Positions 8,861 through 20,540 of a stretch of 64,000 nucleotides of DNA are shown here, piece by piece. Every line of letters begins with the position of its first letter. Position 1 is the stretch's first letter. Both the position numbers and the translations under genes were made by a program. This DNA comes from Bacteroidaceae bacterium. GTDB lineage: Bacteria > Bacteroidota > Bacteroidia > Bacteroidales > Bacteroidaceae. The notes beneath the pieces are model-generated. The model did no database searches. It saw nothing but the letters and a program-made list of their open reading frames with translations, and was not told where the DNA came from. The DNA lies in assembly GCA_017467885.1 (NCBI GenBank), contig JAFUKC010000015.1, forward strand, positions 1 through 64,000, given 5' to 3'.

Positions 8861-10174
8861 ATGAGCAAAGTACGTTTGCTCATAATAGTGCTGTATGCAT
8901 CATTATGGGCCAAGGGTAGCTATGCCCAAGAATCTTATGTACTGACGCTGGAGCAGATATTTGCTTTGGCCGATGAAAATAGCAAAGCGTTGAAAATTGA
9001 GGATGCCGCAGTCATCGAGGCACAGCAAAGTGTCAAGGTGGCTAAAAACGGTTATCTGCCTGATATTGATATCTCTCTGTCGGCAAGCTATCTTGGCAAT
9101 GGAACTTTAATGGATAGAGATTTCTCAAATGGGCAGAATATCAAGATGCCACACTTCGGAAATAATTTTGCAGTCCAAGCCACTCAACTTATCTACGGCG
9201 GAGGTACTGTCAGCAATAGTGTGGCGATGGCGAAACTCGGTGAGGAGATGGCGAGTGTAAATCGTGAAGCAACCCGTTCGCGTATTCGGTTTATGCTCAC
9301 AGGATTTTATCTCGACCTGTACAAACTACATAATGCAATAAAGGTCTATGACCGGAATATCGAATTGGCAAAGGTTATCATCGAAGATACAAAAGCCCGC
9401 AATGCCGCAGGTGTAGCACTTAAAAATGATGTTACACGCTACGAGTTGCAACTCAAAAATTTGGAACTCGCACGCCGTCGCATTGAAAACTCAAAGGATA
9501 TTCTCAACTATGACCTAACAAAAATGTTGGGGTTACCGGCCGAAACCAAGATTCAGCCTGACACAACACTCCTTGAGCGCGCGCTGCCGATAGAAGAAAT
9601 AACCTATTGGCAGCGGACAGCACAAAGCAATGCTCCCTCCTTGAAGCAGTCGGCATTAGCCGTTGAAATGGGAGAGTATGCCGAAAGGTTAGCACGTGCC
9701 GAGTGTAGGCCTACGATTACGCTTATTGCTGCAAACCATTTTGACGGCCCGATAACTATTGAAGTACCTGTAATTAACAAGAATTTCAACTGTTGGCATG
9801 TCGGAATAGCTGCTTCATTCAAATTATCATCGCTTTATAAGGCAAACAAGAGTATAAAGCAGGCTCAATATCATACAATGTTAAGCCGCAGGCGTCAAGA
9901 TGATGCTCTGGAACAGATTTCATTGACTGTACAGTCGGACTATACAAGATATATGGAAGCATTTGATGAAATAGCAACATTGGAGAAAAGTCTTCAACTT
10001 GCCAAAGAGAATTATTGTATTGTAGAAAACCGCTATCGTAATGACATCGTACTCGTCAGCGATATGTTAGATGCATCAAATCAACTACTTGATGCCGAGT
10101 TACAATTGGTAAATGCACGTATCAACGTAATTTTCAACTATTACAAACTGAAAAATACATCTGGCAATTTATAA
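8861..10174 (+). CDS. TolC-family outer membrane efflux protein
   Basis: A 437-residue outer membrane channel subunit. It begins with a signal peptide (MSKVRLLIIVLYASLWAKGSYA, cut before QES), followed by two OEP repeats of alternating coiled-coil helices, for example 'ALKIEDAAVIEAQQSVKVAKNGYLPDI' and the later 'VENRYRNDIVLVSDMLDASNQLLDAE', a canonical TolC helix. Length is normal. It is the first gene of a three-gene operon (gaps of 12 and 10 bases) whose products form a complete envelope-spanning exporter of the EmrAB-TolC kind. The substrate is unknown. Confidence 0.9.
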   Translation: MSKVRLLIIVLYASLWAKGSYAQESYVLTLEQIFALADENSKALKIEDAAVIEAQQSVKVAKNGYLPDIDISLSASYLGNGTLMDRDFSNGQNIKMPHFGNNFAVQATQLIYGGGTVSNSVAMAKLGEEMASVNREATRSRIRFMLTGFYLDLYKLHNAIKVYDRNIELAKVIIEDTKARNAAGVALKNDVTRYELQLKNLELARRRIENSKDILNYDLTKMLGLPAETKIQPDTTLLERALPIEEITYWQRTAQSNAPSLKQSALAVEMGEYAERLARAECRPTITLIAANHFDGPITIEVPVINKNFNCWHVGIAASFKLSSLYKANKSIKQAQYHTMLSRRRQDDALEQISLTVQSDYTRYMEAFDEIATLEKSLQLAKENYCIVENRYRNDIVLVSDMLDASNQLLDAELQLVNARINVIFNYYKLKNTSGNL

Positions 10175-10186
10175 AAAAATAATATT

Positions 10187-11221
10187 ATGACAATAAAAAC
10201 AAAAAAACTGATTTACAATATCTCAGCTTGCTTATTGTTGCTTGGAGCAATATTTTGGATATGCGAAAAGTTCATCCACCTTGGTCGCGTGGAGTTTACA
10301 GAAAATGCACAAGTCAAACAACTTATTGTCCCCGTAAATTCTCGTGTACAAGGATTTATCAAGGAAGTACGCTTCGACGAATATTCCAAAGTTGCAAAAG
10401 GCGATACACTCGTTATAATTGAGGATACGGAGTATCGTTATATGGTGGCACAAGCCGAAGCAAATCTTGCCAATGCTATAACAGGGAAGGATGCAATGTA
10501 TAACGTTATTTCAACCACGCAAACTAACCTTACGGTGACTGATGCAAGCATAGAGGAGGCATATATACACCTCGAAAATGCAGAGCGCAATTACAAACGA
10601 TTCAGCACGCTATACGAGCAGGATGCCGTAACACGACAGCAGTACGACGATATGCATACCGCTTATTTAGTCGCCAAAGCACGTTACGAAATGCTCTGCC
10701 GTCAGAAGAAGAGTATGCAGTCGCTTGGTCGGGAGCAGAACACCCGTTTGGGCCAGAACGAAGCAGGCATCAAGTTGGCAGAGGCGGCTTTGGAATTGGC
10801 ACTTTTAAACCTCTCCTATACAGTGATACTCGCCCCTTGTGATGGTTACATGGGCCGCAAAGCGATTCAGCAAGGACAATTTATTCAGCAGGGGCAGACA
10901 TTGGTTGATATTGTTGATGCAGAGGACAAATGGGTAGTAGCCAATTACAAGGAGACGCAGACTGCCAACATCACCGAGGGTTGTGAAGTGGAGATAGAAG
11001 TGGATGCTTTATCCAAACATAAGTTCAAGGGTGTTGTTCGCTCTGTTTCACATGCTACAGGTGCAAGTTTCTCGCTTATGCCACAAGATAACTCTTCGGG
11101 AAACTTTGTAAAAATTGAGCAGCGCATACCTATCCGAATCGACTTTACCAAAGATAACGACAGTAAAGCCTTGGAGCGCGTAGCGGCAGGAATGAATGTA
11201 GAGTGTAAGGTGTTATATTAA
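10187..11221 (+). CDS. HlyD/EmrA-family membrane fusion protein
   Basis: A 344-residue periplasmic adaptor linking the inner-membrane pump to the TolC channel. One N-terminal membrane segment (about residues 8-25, 'IYNISACLLLLGAIFWI') is followed by a split biotinyl-lipoyl domain: 'VNSRVQGFIKEVRFDEYSKVAKGDTL' near residue 48 and 'VILAPCDGYMGRKAIQQGQFIQQGQTL' near 220. Between them lies the coiled-coil hairpin, and a C-terminal beta-barrel follows. This is the EmrA arrangement that partners MFS rather than RND pumps, which agrees with the next gene. Confidence 0.9.
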   Translation: MTIKTKKLIYNISACLLLLGAIFWICEKFIHLGRVEFTENAQVKQLIVPVNSRVQGFIKEVRFDEYSKVAKGDTLVIIEDTEYRYMVAQAEANLANAITGKDAMYNVISTTQTNLTVTDASIEEAYIHLENAERNYKRFSTLYEQDAVTRQQYDDMHTAYLVAKARYEMLCRQKKSMQSLGREQNTRLGQNEAGIKLAEAALELALLNLSYTVILAPCDGYMGRKAIQQGQFIQQGQTLVDIVDAEDKWVVANYKETQTANITEGCEVEIEVDALSKHKFKGVVRSVSHATGASFSLMPQDNSSGNFVKIEQRIPIRIDFTKDNDSKALERVAAGMNVECKVLY

Positions 11222-11231
11222 ACCGCAAAAG

Positions 11232-12833
11232 ATGTCTTGGAATAATAATCAACCATTCTCCATTCCCCAGATACGGTTTATCCCTGAAAAGATGAAGCCG
11301 TGGATTATAATCCTCTTTATGATGGTTTTGCAATGTACCGGCGGAATCTATATGGCCGCCGTCAATGAGATTGCAGGCTCGACACAACTTCTCAAAGAGG
11401 ATGTCATGATGGCCGGTTTCTCATCACTCATCGGTATGGCTCTCTATTTTGTGCTGATGTTTAGGTTAAAAAATGCAGTACGCCCCAAAACGACACTATC
11501 CATAACACTCTGCATGCTTATATTTGGTAACCTGATATGTATGCACACCGAAAGTGTACTCGTTTTGGTTACAGTATGTTGCCTGACGGGATTTTTCAGG
11601 CTGTGGGCGATATTCGAACTTAACTCCACTATACAACTTTGGATAACACCAAAACGAGATATGTCGGTTTTTTTTACCTATATCTTCCTCACGGTAAATG
11701 CGGCAATGCAAATTTCGGGCCTGGGATTGGCCTTCTTTTCAACTTGGGCCTCGTGGCACTATATGCATTGGATTATGATTGTACTGATGGCTGCTATGTG
11801 GCTTGTGGTACTTATCATATACAGAGACATACCTATAATGCCCCATTTACCATTATCGGGAATCGATTGGATAGGCATGCTGATGTGGGGAGCAACAGCA
11901 ATGTCGGCACTATTTGTGTTAATATATGGCGAACACTACGATTGGTGGTATTCGGAACATATCCGCTTCGCAACCGTATTTGGTGTGGCAACACTTTTAT
12001 TAAATTTGTTGCGGGCTTCATTCATACGCAACCCTTATATTTCGCTCAAGACATTGATTATGCCCATTGTGTCGATGTCAATCATTGCGGTAATCCTGGT
12101 AAACCTGCTTTTGGCTCCTTCGCATATATTCGAGCAAGCCTTGATGAGCAGCGTATTGGGTTATGATGGACTCTATGCTGCATCACTGAACTATATCTCT
12201 TTAGCAGGAATTGCAGTGGGGGCTGTCTTCACTTGGATATGCTTTGCTGTTAGAAAATGGACTTACCAGCGAATGTTGGTCATTGGCTTTTCATTGCTGA
12301 CTATATATCTTGCTTATTTTTACTTCAGAATAGACTATAATATCCCGAAGGAGACCCTCATGCTACCGATTTTTGTTCGTAGTATGGCACAAGTAGTCAT
12401 AAGCACAGTACTGCTGACCTCTATCACTCGTTTGCCTTTCCCGTTCCATTTTACCGAAGGAGTATGTCTTCACAACCTCTTCAGTTCTGCTTTGGCTGCA
12501 AATATCGGAACAGCAATTGTCGGCCGATGGCTTAAAGTCGTAATGGAGCGTAATGCTATGTTGCTATACGAGAGAATAGACAATATTACACTATCCACCT
12601 CACACACTCACATTGACAAGTTGTATGGAATGATACAAATACAATCGCTGCTGGAGTCGATGAAGGAGATTTATGGTTGGTTATTGTTTATAGCCATTCT
12701 TTGCCTTTTAGGACTTATGTTGCGTTACAGCAGAATCCGTCCGATGAGAGTGATAGAGCCGACCTATCAAGCCATTAATAAATTCATACGCCACGATATA
12801 AGATTACGCTTAAGCAAGCGTAATCTTAATTAG
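11232..12833 (+). CDS. MFS efflux transporter, DHA2/EmrB-like
   Basis: A 533-residue inner-membrane transporter with about 14 hydrophobic segments, the size and count of the DHA2 family. It pairs with the EmrA-like adaptor and the TolC-like channel upstream. The classical GxLaDrxGrr loop-2 motif is poorly kept ('RLKNAVRPKT'), as in other Bacteroidales members, so substrate cannot be guessed. The last 12 codons lie in a perfect 13-bp hairpin, and the C-terminus is strongly basic ('RHDIRLRLSKRNLN'). Confidence 0.85.
   Translation: MSWNNNQPFSIPQIRFIPEKMKPWIIILFMMVLQCTGGIYMAAVNEIAGSTQLLKEDVMMAGFSSLIGMALYFVLMFRLKNAVRPKTTLSITLCMLIFGNLICMHTESVLVLVTVCCLTGFFRLWAIFELNSTIQLWITPKRDMSVFFTYIFLTVNAAMQISGLGLAFFSTWASWHYMHWIMIVLMAAMWLVVLIIYRDIPIMPHLPLSGIDWIGMLMWGATAMSALFVLIYGEHYDWWYSEHIRFATVFGVATLLLNLLRASFIRNPYISLKTLIMPIVSMSIIAVILVNLLLAPSHIFEQALMSSVLGYDGLYAASLNYISLAGIAVGAVFTWICFAVRKWTYQRMLVIGFSLLTIYLAYFYFRIDYNIPKETLMLPIFVRSMAQVVISTVLLTSITRLPFPFHFTEGVCLHNLFSSALAANIGTAIVGRWLKVVMERNAMLLYERIDNITLSTSHTHIDKLYGMIQIQSLLESMKEIYGWLLFIAILCLLGLMLRYSRIRPMRVIEPTYQAINKFIRHDIRLRLSKRNLN
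12799..12828. repeat. Perfect hairpin inside the 3' end of the MFS gene
   Basis: Left arm 12799-12811, loop AAGC, right arm 12816-12828, ending two bases before the TAG at 12831. No T-run follows on either strand, so it is not a normal intrinsic terminator. It may protect the mRNA 3' end. Confidence 0.6.
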
Positions 12834-12936
12834 AAGATATAATTTAATTCTTTAAGTTATATCAAAATACACCTAAAGACAATATTTCACATAGTATTTA
12901 CAAACCTAAAAAGGAGTAAAAGAACCCGATAATTTA

Positions 12937-15213
12937 CTACTTATTATTTACCATTGCATCTATCGCAGCAACAGCAACCACATTCAATATCTCCTGAACC
13001 GTACTTTCGAAATCAATAAAGTGAATAGGCTTGTTAAGACCAATCTGAATGGGTCCTATAATTTCAGAATCGGGACTCAATGCCTGCAACATCTTATACG
13101 ATGAATTTGCAGCACTCAAGCAAGGGAATATAAGAGTGTTAACCTCCTTGCCCTGAAGTCTTGTAAAGGGATATTTACTATCGCGTAATTCGTTGTTAAT
13201 GGCTATGTTCACCTGCATCTCGCCATCCACAGTCAAATGGGGATAATCGGCGTGCATGCGTGTAACGGCCTCGTGCACACTTGCGGCACTACCCTCTTTG
13301 TCGGTTCCAAAATTCGAATAAGATATCATAGCCATCACAGGTTCGTGATTGAAGAAACGGACTGCTTTATCGGCCAAACGAGCTATATCGATAAGAGAAT
13401 CGGTGTCGAGGCTTCGATTAATGAGTGTATCTGCCACAAAATATGTTCCTTTCTTTGAATTAAGGATGTGCATGGTACCAAAGTGCGAGAAACCGTCTTG
13501 CAGACCGATAACCTCTTTTGCAACCTTAATGGTGTTGGAATATCTCGTATATAAACCGGTGATGAATGCATCGGCTTCACCCGTTTCAACCATCATCATA
13601 CCAAAGTAGTTACGCTCGAACATCTTATCGTTCGCCTCCTCGAAGGTGTAACCCTCGCGACGACGTTTATCGGCCAAGATACGTGCATAGCGTTCACGAC
13701 GAGAGGCCTCATCGGGGTGTCGCAAATTAACTACCTCTACACCATCGAGGCTGAGATTATGCTCCTTTGCAAGTTTTCTTATTATCTCGTCGTTACCAAG
13801 CAGAATAGGATTGCATATACCCTCCTCTTTTGCAAGAACTGCTGCTTTAAGCATCGAGGGGTGCGCTCCTTCGGCAAAAACAATACGTTGAGTTTTTGAA
13901 CGTGCGGTATCAAGTATCTGCTGTGTAAGCTTCGACTCGCGCCCCATAAACTCGACCAAATGTTCTTTATATTTATCCCAATCCTCGATTGTCTTACGGG
14001 CTACACCGCTTGCAATGGCAGCCTTTGCTACAGCCACAGACACCTCGACCAAAAGACGCGGATCCACAGGTTTGGGTAGAAAATACTCACGCCCGAATTT
14101 AAGATTGCTTACATGATACACCTTGTTCACAATCTCGGGAACAGGCTGTTTGGCAAGGTCGGCAATAGCACGAACCGCAGCCAACTTCATCTCCTCGTTA
14201 ATGGCTGTTGCAGCCGTATCAAGAGCACCTCGGAATATATACGGGAAGCCTATCACATTGTTTATCTGATTGGGATAATCGGTACGTCCGGTACTCATCA
14301 ACACATCGGGACGACTATCCATGGCATCCTCGTATGAAATTTCCGGTACAGGGTTGGCAAGAGCAAAAACAATTGGGTCCTTTGCCATCGAACGTACCAT
14401 ATCTTTTGTAAGAACATTGCCTTTTGACAAGCCCAGGAATACGTCGGCATTGGCGACAGCCTCGGAAAGAGTGGAAATATCGCGTCGGTCTGTAGCAAAT
14501 TCTTTTTTCTCGGGTGTCAGCCTGTCGCGGTCGCTTCTTATAACACCCTTACTGTCGAGCATCACAAGATTATTTTTACTTACGCCCAATGCTATATATA
14601 GGCGTGCACACGATATTGCAGCCGCACCGGCACCGTTGACGACAACTTTAACCTCGGATATATTTTTTCCGTTAACATCGAGGGCATTCAACAAACCGGC
14701 TGCAGAAATTATGGCAGTACCATGCTGGTCGTCGTGCATCACAGGAATATCAAGTTCCTCTTTTAAGCGACGTTCAATTTCAAAACATTCGGGTGCCTTG
14801 ATATCCTCGAGGTTTATACCGCCAAAAGTTGGCGATATTGCTTTTACAGCCTCAACAAATTTATCTGGATCGCTCTCGTTTACCTCAATATCGAATACAT
14901 CTATACCGGCATATATTTTAAAGAGCAACCCTTTACCCTCCATTACAGGCTTACCGCTTAACGCACCAATATCACCCAACCCCAAAACTGCCGTACCATT
15001 TGAAATAACAGCTACAAGGTTACCTTTATCGGTATATTTATAAGCATTCTGCGGATCTTTCTGTATCTCGAGACAAGGTTCGGCAACACCGGGCGAATAA
15101 GCCAACGAAAGGTCTGTTTGAGTGAAATACGGTTTGGTAGGTACCACCTCTATTTTTCCGGGACGTTTTCCCTCATGGTATCTTAATGCATCTTCTTTTG
15201 TAATCTTTGCCAT
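12937..15213 (-). CDS. maeB: NADP-dependent malic enzyme fused to a phosphotransacetylase-like domain
   Basis: A 758-residue MaeB-type enzyme that decarboxylates malate to pyruvate with NADP (EC 1.1.1.40). The N-terminal malic enzyme part (about 1-430) shows 'SLAYSPGVAEPC', 'HDDQHGTAII' and the dinucleotide site 'VVNGAGAAAISCARL'. The C-terminal part (about 430-758) is a phosphate acetyl/butyryl transferase-like domain ('RIVFAEGAHPSMLKAA', 'LIFPCLSAANSSYKMLQAL') that usually acts in regulation by acetyl-CoA and not in catalysis. Length matches E. coli MaeB (759). It is last of a close minus-strand series (dapA, dehydrogenase, TIGR02757, maeB; 14 bases after the previous stop). Confidence 0.95.
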   Translation of the reverse strand: MAKITKEDALRYHEGKRPGKIEVVPTKPYFTQTDLSLAYSPGVAEPCLEIQKDPQNAYKYTDKGNLVAVISNGTAVLGLGDIGALSGKPVMEGKGLLFKIYAGIDVFDIEVNESDPDKFVEAVKAISPTFGGINLEDIKAPECFEIERRLKEELDIPVMHDDQHGTAIISAAGLLNALDVNGKNISEVKVVVNGAGAAAISCARLYIALGVSKNNLVMLDSKGVIRSDRDRLTPEKKEFATDRRDISTLSEAVANADVFLGLSKGNVLTKDMVRSMAKDPIVFALANPVPEISYEDAMDSRPDVLMSTGRTDYPNQINNVIGFPYIFRGALDTAATAINEEMKLAAVRAIADLAKQPVPEIVNKVYHVSNLKFGREYFLPKPVDPRLLVEVSVAVAKAAIASGVARKTIEDWDKYKEHLVEFMGRESKLTQQILDTARSKTQRIVFAEGAHPSMLKAAVLAKEEGICNPILLGNDEIIRKLAKEHNLSLDGVEVVNLRHPDEASRRERYARILADKRRREGYTFEEANDKMFERNYFGMMMVETGEADAFITGLYTRYSNTIKVAKEVIGLQDGFSHFGTMHILNSKKGTYFVADTLINRSLDTDSLIDIARLADKAVRFFNHEPVMAMISYSNFGTDKEGSAASVHEAVTRMHADYPHLTVDGEMQVNIAINNELRDSKYPFTRLQGKEVNTLIFPCLSAANSSYKMLQALSPDSEIIGPIQIGLNKPIHFIDFESTVQEILNVVAVAAIDAMVNNK

Positions 15214-15227
15214 ATTATAATAAATTT

Positions 15228-15998
15228 CTATTCAAAAAATGTATCGCCCTCGACACCTACGCCAAAAAGGGCAAAATCGTATTTGACCGGGTCATCGGGA
15301 CACATAAGGCGAAGCGCGGCTGTCAATTCTTCTACAGTCTTGCGATCGTTCTGTTTTCTTTTTATAAGACCAAGCATTCTGCCTGTTCGTGCCACATGCA
15401 CATCGAGCGGTATCATAAGTTTTGATGATGGAATCTCTTTCCACACACCCAAATCAACCACACCATCCTGGCGACAGAGCCAACGTAACATCATATGCAT
15501 GCGTTTACAAGCCGACGCCGGCCTGCCGGCCGATGCCACGGGGTTGGAAATATGCCTGGTAAAGTTACCATCGTTTGCAAACGACAACTCATTGCGCAAA
15601 CGCAATATTCCATCCCAAGTGGAACAGCCAATGAAAAGTTCTTCTAACGTAGAAACACGTTCGTATATATATTGCAATCCACGACATAAATAGACAAAAT
15701 CACGAACAAAAAATGTTCGATGTATGTTTGCCGATTCATCAAGACTATTCCAATTGCCTTTCATTATGAAATCGTATGGCTTGCCATCCATTATATCGAA
15801 AAACATCTTGCGACCGGAACGAAGAATCATTGTACGGTTTCCCCAAGCAATTACCGATGCAAGCAGTGATGCTATCTCTATATCTCTTTTCTCCTTAAAA
15901 TAATGTGGGAAAGAGACAGGATCATTTATGATAAAGTCCTTACGGTTGTACAACAGCACTTTGCTATCCAATATAGCTTTCAATCGCTCCATGTTCAT
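15228..15998 (-). CDS. TIGR02757 family protein (DUF2400)
   Basis: A 256-residue protein of the TIGR02757/DUF2400 family. It is recognised from its N-terminal 'DPVSFPHYF' with 'DIEIASLLASVIAWGNRTMI', the central 'NPVASAGRPASACKRMHMMLRWLCRQ', and the C-terminal 'LDVHVARTGRMLGLIKRKQND' resembling a helix-hairpin-helix DNA glycosylase fold. The function is not established; a nucleic-acid role is an inference from the fold-like pattern. It starts one base after the preceding dehydrogenase stop, which suggests translational coupling. An alternative start is the second Met (15992). Confidence 0.85.
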   Translation of the reverse strand: MNMERLKAILDSKVLLYNRKDFIINDPVSFPHYFKEKRDIEIASLLASVIAWGNRTMILRSGRKMFFDIMDGKPYDFIMKGNWNSLDESANIHRTFFVRDFVYLCRGLQYIYERVSTLEELFIGCSTWDGILRLRNELSFANDGNFTRHISNPVASAGRPASACKRMHMMLRWLCRQDGVVDLGVWKEIPSSKLMIPLDVHVARTGRMLGLIKRKQNDRKTVEELTAALRLMCPDDPVKYDFALFGVGVEGDTFFE

Positions 15999-15999
15999 C

Positions 16000-16959
16000 T
16001 TATTTTTTGTTCACTTGCGCCACTCTGCCACCAAAAAAGAAGTTACGAATGTTTTCAGCAGCAAACGTTGCCATCTCGGCTCGGCACTCGGCTGTCTGGG
16101 TACCTATGTGCGGAACAAGAACGGTATTCGGCAAGGCGAGCAATTCGGCTGTTACGGTATCGTTGAATTCGTATACATCGAGCCCTGCACCGGCAATACG
16201 TTGCTCGCGTAAGGCTTCTGTAAGAGCCTTTTCATCCACAAGCGGGCCACGAGCCGTATTTATAAGATATGCGGTAGGCTTCATCATAGCCAAAGTCTCA
16301 CTGTTAATTATGTGATGGGTCTGCGATGTCAACGGAGCATTAAGCGAAATCACATCTGAAGTTCTTAAAAGTTCGTCAAGCGGCATATATGTAACACCTA
16401 AAGCAATCTCGGCCTCGGGCATCAGACGGTTGCGATTGGTATATGCTACCGACATTCCCGAAGATTTTGCTCGGCGTGCCAACGAACTGCCTATGCGTCC
16501 CATACCAACGATACCCAATTGTTTGCCCCACAACGATGTTCCAAGATTATCCATAATGCCTTTCACATATTTACCGGTGCGTTGTTTCTTGTCGAAATCG
16601 GTAATACGTCGCATCACATCAATCATAAGCCCCATTGCGACATCGGCTGTAGGCTCGGTCACAGGGTCGGGAGTGTTGGCTATGCATATCCCCAATTCTG
16701 TGGCAGCCGCAACATCGATATTATCGTAACCAACAGCAAAATTGGAAACAATCTTCAAACGCTTGCCGGCCGACAATAACCGTCTGTCGACGGGAAAGTT
16801 CCACATAGAATGCAAAGCATCATATTCATCTATAATAGAAAGCGCCTCGTCGTAGGTAAACGATTGCACCCCATCGGGTGGCATTGTAATGTCGAAGTCC
16901 TTCAATATTCCGCGATAAAGGTCTGCGAAAATATTATATGTAATCAAAACCTTCTTCAT
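16000..16959 (-). CDS. D-isomer-specific 2-hydroxyacid dehydrogenase (GhrB-like)
   Basis: A 319-residue NAD(P)-dependent reductase of 2-keto acids such as glyoxylate or hydroxypyruvate. The Rossmann motif 'GIVGMGRIGSSLARRA' is near residue 147. The following strand ends in 'AYTNRNR' rather than an acidic residue, which favours NADP(H). The catalytic triad is visible: Arg in 'NTARGPLVDE', Glu in 'AGLDVYE', His in 'PHIGTQT'. Length is typical. It sits between dapA (20 bases) and the TIGR02757 gene (1 base). The natural substrate cannot be told from sequence. Confidence 0.9.
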   Translation of the reverse strand: MKKVLITYNIFADLYRGILKDFDITMPPDGVQSFTYDEALSIIDEYDALHSMWNFPVDRRLLSAGKRLKIVSNFAVGYDNIDVAAATELGICIANTPDPVTEPTADVAMGLMIDVMRRITDFDKKQRTGKYVKGIMDNLGTSLWGKQLGIVGMGRIGSSLARRAKSSGMSVAYTNRNRLMPEAEIALGVTYMPLDELLRTSDVISLNAPLTSQTHHIINSETLAMMKPTAYLINTARGPLVDEKALTEALREQRIAGAGLDVYEFNDTVTAELLALPNTVLVPHIGTQTAECRAEMATFAAENIRNFFFGGRVAQVNKK

Positions 16960-16979
16960 CCTACCGATGTATAAAATAA

Positions 16980-17882
16980 TTATCTGCCGGCTATTCGGGC
17001 ATCAAGTTCATTCATTGCTTCAAGTATGGCATTGTCCACCTTATCGCAAACAGGAACCAATGGTAAACGCAGAATATTTTTTACAAGAGACTTATGTGCA
17101 AGCAACGATTTTATTCCACCGGGATTGCCATCGGCAAAAAGTTGCTTTATCACATTGGTGAAGCAATCTTTCAGTTCCTCGGCTGCAGCATATTCACCGG
17201 CGGCCATCAATGCTACCATCTGCGAGAATTCACGAGGATAGGCATTGCCAAAAACAGACACAACACCGTTGCCACCTGCTCTAATGACATCGTAAGTAAT
17301 GCCGTCGTCACCCGAAAGAACCACAAAATCATCGGGTGTACGCTCTATAATCTCTTTAATCTGTTGCATATTGCCCGAAGCCTCTTTTACACCCACTATA
17401 TTCGGACACTCCTCGGCCAGGCGAACAACTGTATCGGGCAACATATTCACCCCGGTACGGCCGGGTACATTATACAGGTATATAGGTAAATCGGTGGCTG
17501 CCGCAATGGCTTTATAATGTTGATATATTCCTGTTTGCGAAGGTTTGTTGTAATATGGAACCACAGAAAGAATTGCATCAACACCTTGAAGATCTTCTGT
17601 TTTAAGTTCTTCGACCAATGCTTGAGTGGAATTACCACCGACTCCCAACATTATAGGTAAACGACCTGCAACTTTTTTTATGATGCACTTTCGAATATTG
17701 CGTTTCTCGTCTACTGTCAATGTTGGTGTTTCGGCAGTTGTCCCCAAGACACACAGATAATCGGTACCACCATCCAATTGCATTTGTACAAGATTATCCA
17801 ATGCCGCATAGTCCACTTCATTATCTTCTGTAAAGGGCGTTACAACAGCTACCCCCATGCCTTTCAATCTATTTTGCATCAT
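16980..17882 (-). CDS. dapA: 4-hydroxy-tetrahydrodipicolinate synthase
   Basis: A 300-residue TIM-barrel lyase (EC 4.3.3.7) that condenses pyruvate with aspartate semialdehyde, the first committed step to diaminopimelate and lysine. 'GTTAE' (phosphate/carboxylate site), 'YNVPGRTG' (proton-relay tyrosine and arginine) and the Schiff-base lysine in 'VGVKEASG' are all present. Two adjacent ATGs (17882 and 17879) are equally possible starts. A -7 box at 17911 makes it the head of the dapA-dehydrogenase-TIGR02757-maeB series. Confidence 0.96.
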   Translation of the reverse strand: MMQNRLKGMGVAVVTPFTEDNEVDYAALDNLVQMQLDGGTDYLCVLGTTAETPTLTVDEKRNIRKCIIKKVAGRLPIMLGVGGNSTQALVEELKTEDLQGVDAILSVVPYYNKPSQTGIYQHYKAIAAATDLPIYLYNVPGRTGVNMLPDTVVRLAEECPNIVGVKEASGNMQQIKEIIERTPDDFVVLSGDDGITYDVIRAGGNGVVSVFGNAYPREFSQMVALMAAGEYAAAEELKDCFTNVIKQLFADGNPGGIKSLLAHKSLVKNILRLPLVPVCDKVDNAILEAMNELDARIAGR

Positions 17883-17910
17883 AAAATATCAAGTATAGTT
17901 TTTTCGGTGA

Positions 17911-17918
17911 CAAATTTA
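17911..17918 (-). promoter_or_regulatory. -7 box upstream of dapA
   Basis: TAAATTTG on the minus strand, 28 bases before the dapA start. It is the only candidate in the 108-base gap after ligA. Confidence 0.55.
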
Positions 17919-17990
17919 CATCAAAAATCATCAACTTCGTTACATTATAACAACGAAATTATATAAAATATGTAAATTCTTTTATTCATG

Positions 17991-20000
<2,010 letters not shown>

Positions 20001-20011
20001 TTATTCATACG

Positions 20012-20019
20012 CGAAGATA
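20012..20019 (-). promoter_or_regulatory. -7 box of ligA
   Basis: TATCTTCG on the minus strand, 23 bases before the ligA ATG and just after the terminator of the upstream lipoprotein gene. Confidence 0.6.
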
Positions 20020-20022
20020 CTA

Positions 20023-20058
20023 AAAAGAATGATAACCGACAACGGTTATCATTCTTTT
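20023..20058 (-). terminator. Intrinsic terminator after the small lipoprotein gene
   Basis: 16-bp perfect stem, 20023-20038 with 20043-20058, and TTTTTAG on the minus strand. It separates the lipoprotein gene from ligA. Confidence 0.85.
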
Positions 20059-20075
20059 ACCATAAACAACTTTTA

Positions 20076-20501
20076 TCAGAATGCTGCGTAGGTGTATGTT
20101 ACCAACAGATAAGGTTGCTTGTATACCGTTGTCGATTTTGAACTGATATTGTAAGTTATCCCTTTTGCTTTATCGGCCTTTACAAAACCAACACCCATAT
20201 TCGAAAAACCGGCATTGGAAAGAACGTTGCCGTATGAATTCCACACAGCCTCATCTACCTGATAAACAAAAGTAATGGATTTTGCATCGGCCTGTATATA
20301 TCCTACTGCGGTCTGATTGAATGCAGGGAATGCCGATACGATAGGAGCCAACTCGGCCTGCTGTTGCGGAGTGAGTGACGTCATTACATAACCATTCTTC
20401 TCGAATGCTTTGTTAATAGATTTTGCGGTACTGCACGAAGTTGTTACAAATGCAACAACAAACATTATAATCACCACCGACAAGGATAATAATTTTTTCA
20501 T
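20076..20501 (-). CDS. Small lipoprotein of unknown function
   Basis: A 141-residue exported protein with signal MKKLLSLSVVIIMFVVAFVTTSC, so Cys23 would be lipidated. The rest ('YVMTSLTPQQQAELAPIVSAFPAFNQTAVGYIQ', 'STTVYKQPYLLVTYTYAAF') shows no family I recognise and looks like a small alpha/beta domain. It has its own -7 box (20541-20548) and terminator, so it is monocistronic, and it borders the phage-like cluster on the downstream side. Confidence 0.7.
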   Translation of the reverse strand: MKKLLSLSVVIIMFVVAFVTTSCSTAKSINKAFEKNGYVMTSLTPQQQAELAPIVSAFPAFNQTAVGYIQADAKSITFVYQVDEAVWNSYGNVLSNAGFSNMGVGFVKADKAKGITYNISSKSTTVYKQPYLLVTYTYAAF

Positions 20502-20517
20502 AAGTGATATTTTTTAA

Positions 20518-20532
20518 TTAAACAACTTCTAA
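20518..20532 (+). repeat. Dispersed 15-bp element TTAAACARCTTCTAA, copy 1
   Basis: TTAAACAACTTCTAA lies in the leader of the lipoprotein gene. Related copies occur near other starts in the window (see findings). Confidence 0.45.
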
Positions 20533-20540
20533 TTCGAATG

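Noticed and set aside
11639..12166. 175-codon frame inside the MFS gene
   Set aside because: It overlaps a clear membrane protein in another frame; its Cys/Gly-rich translation is typical of a shadow frame.
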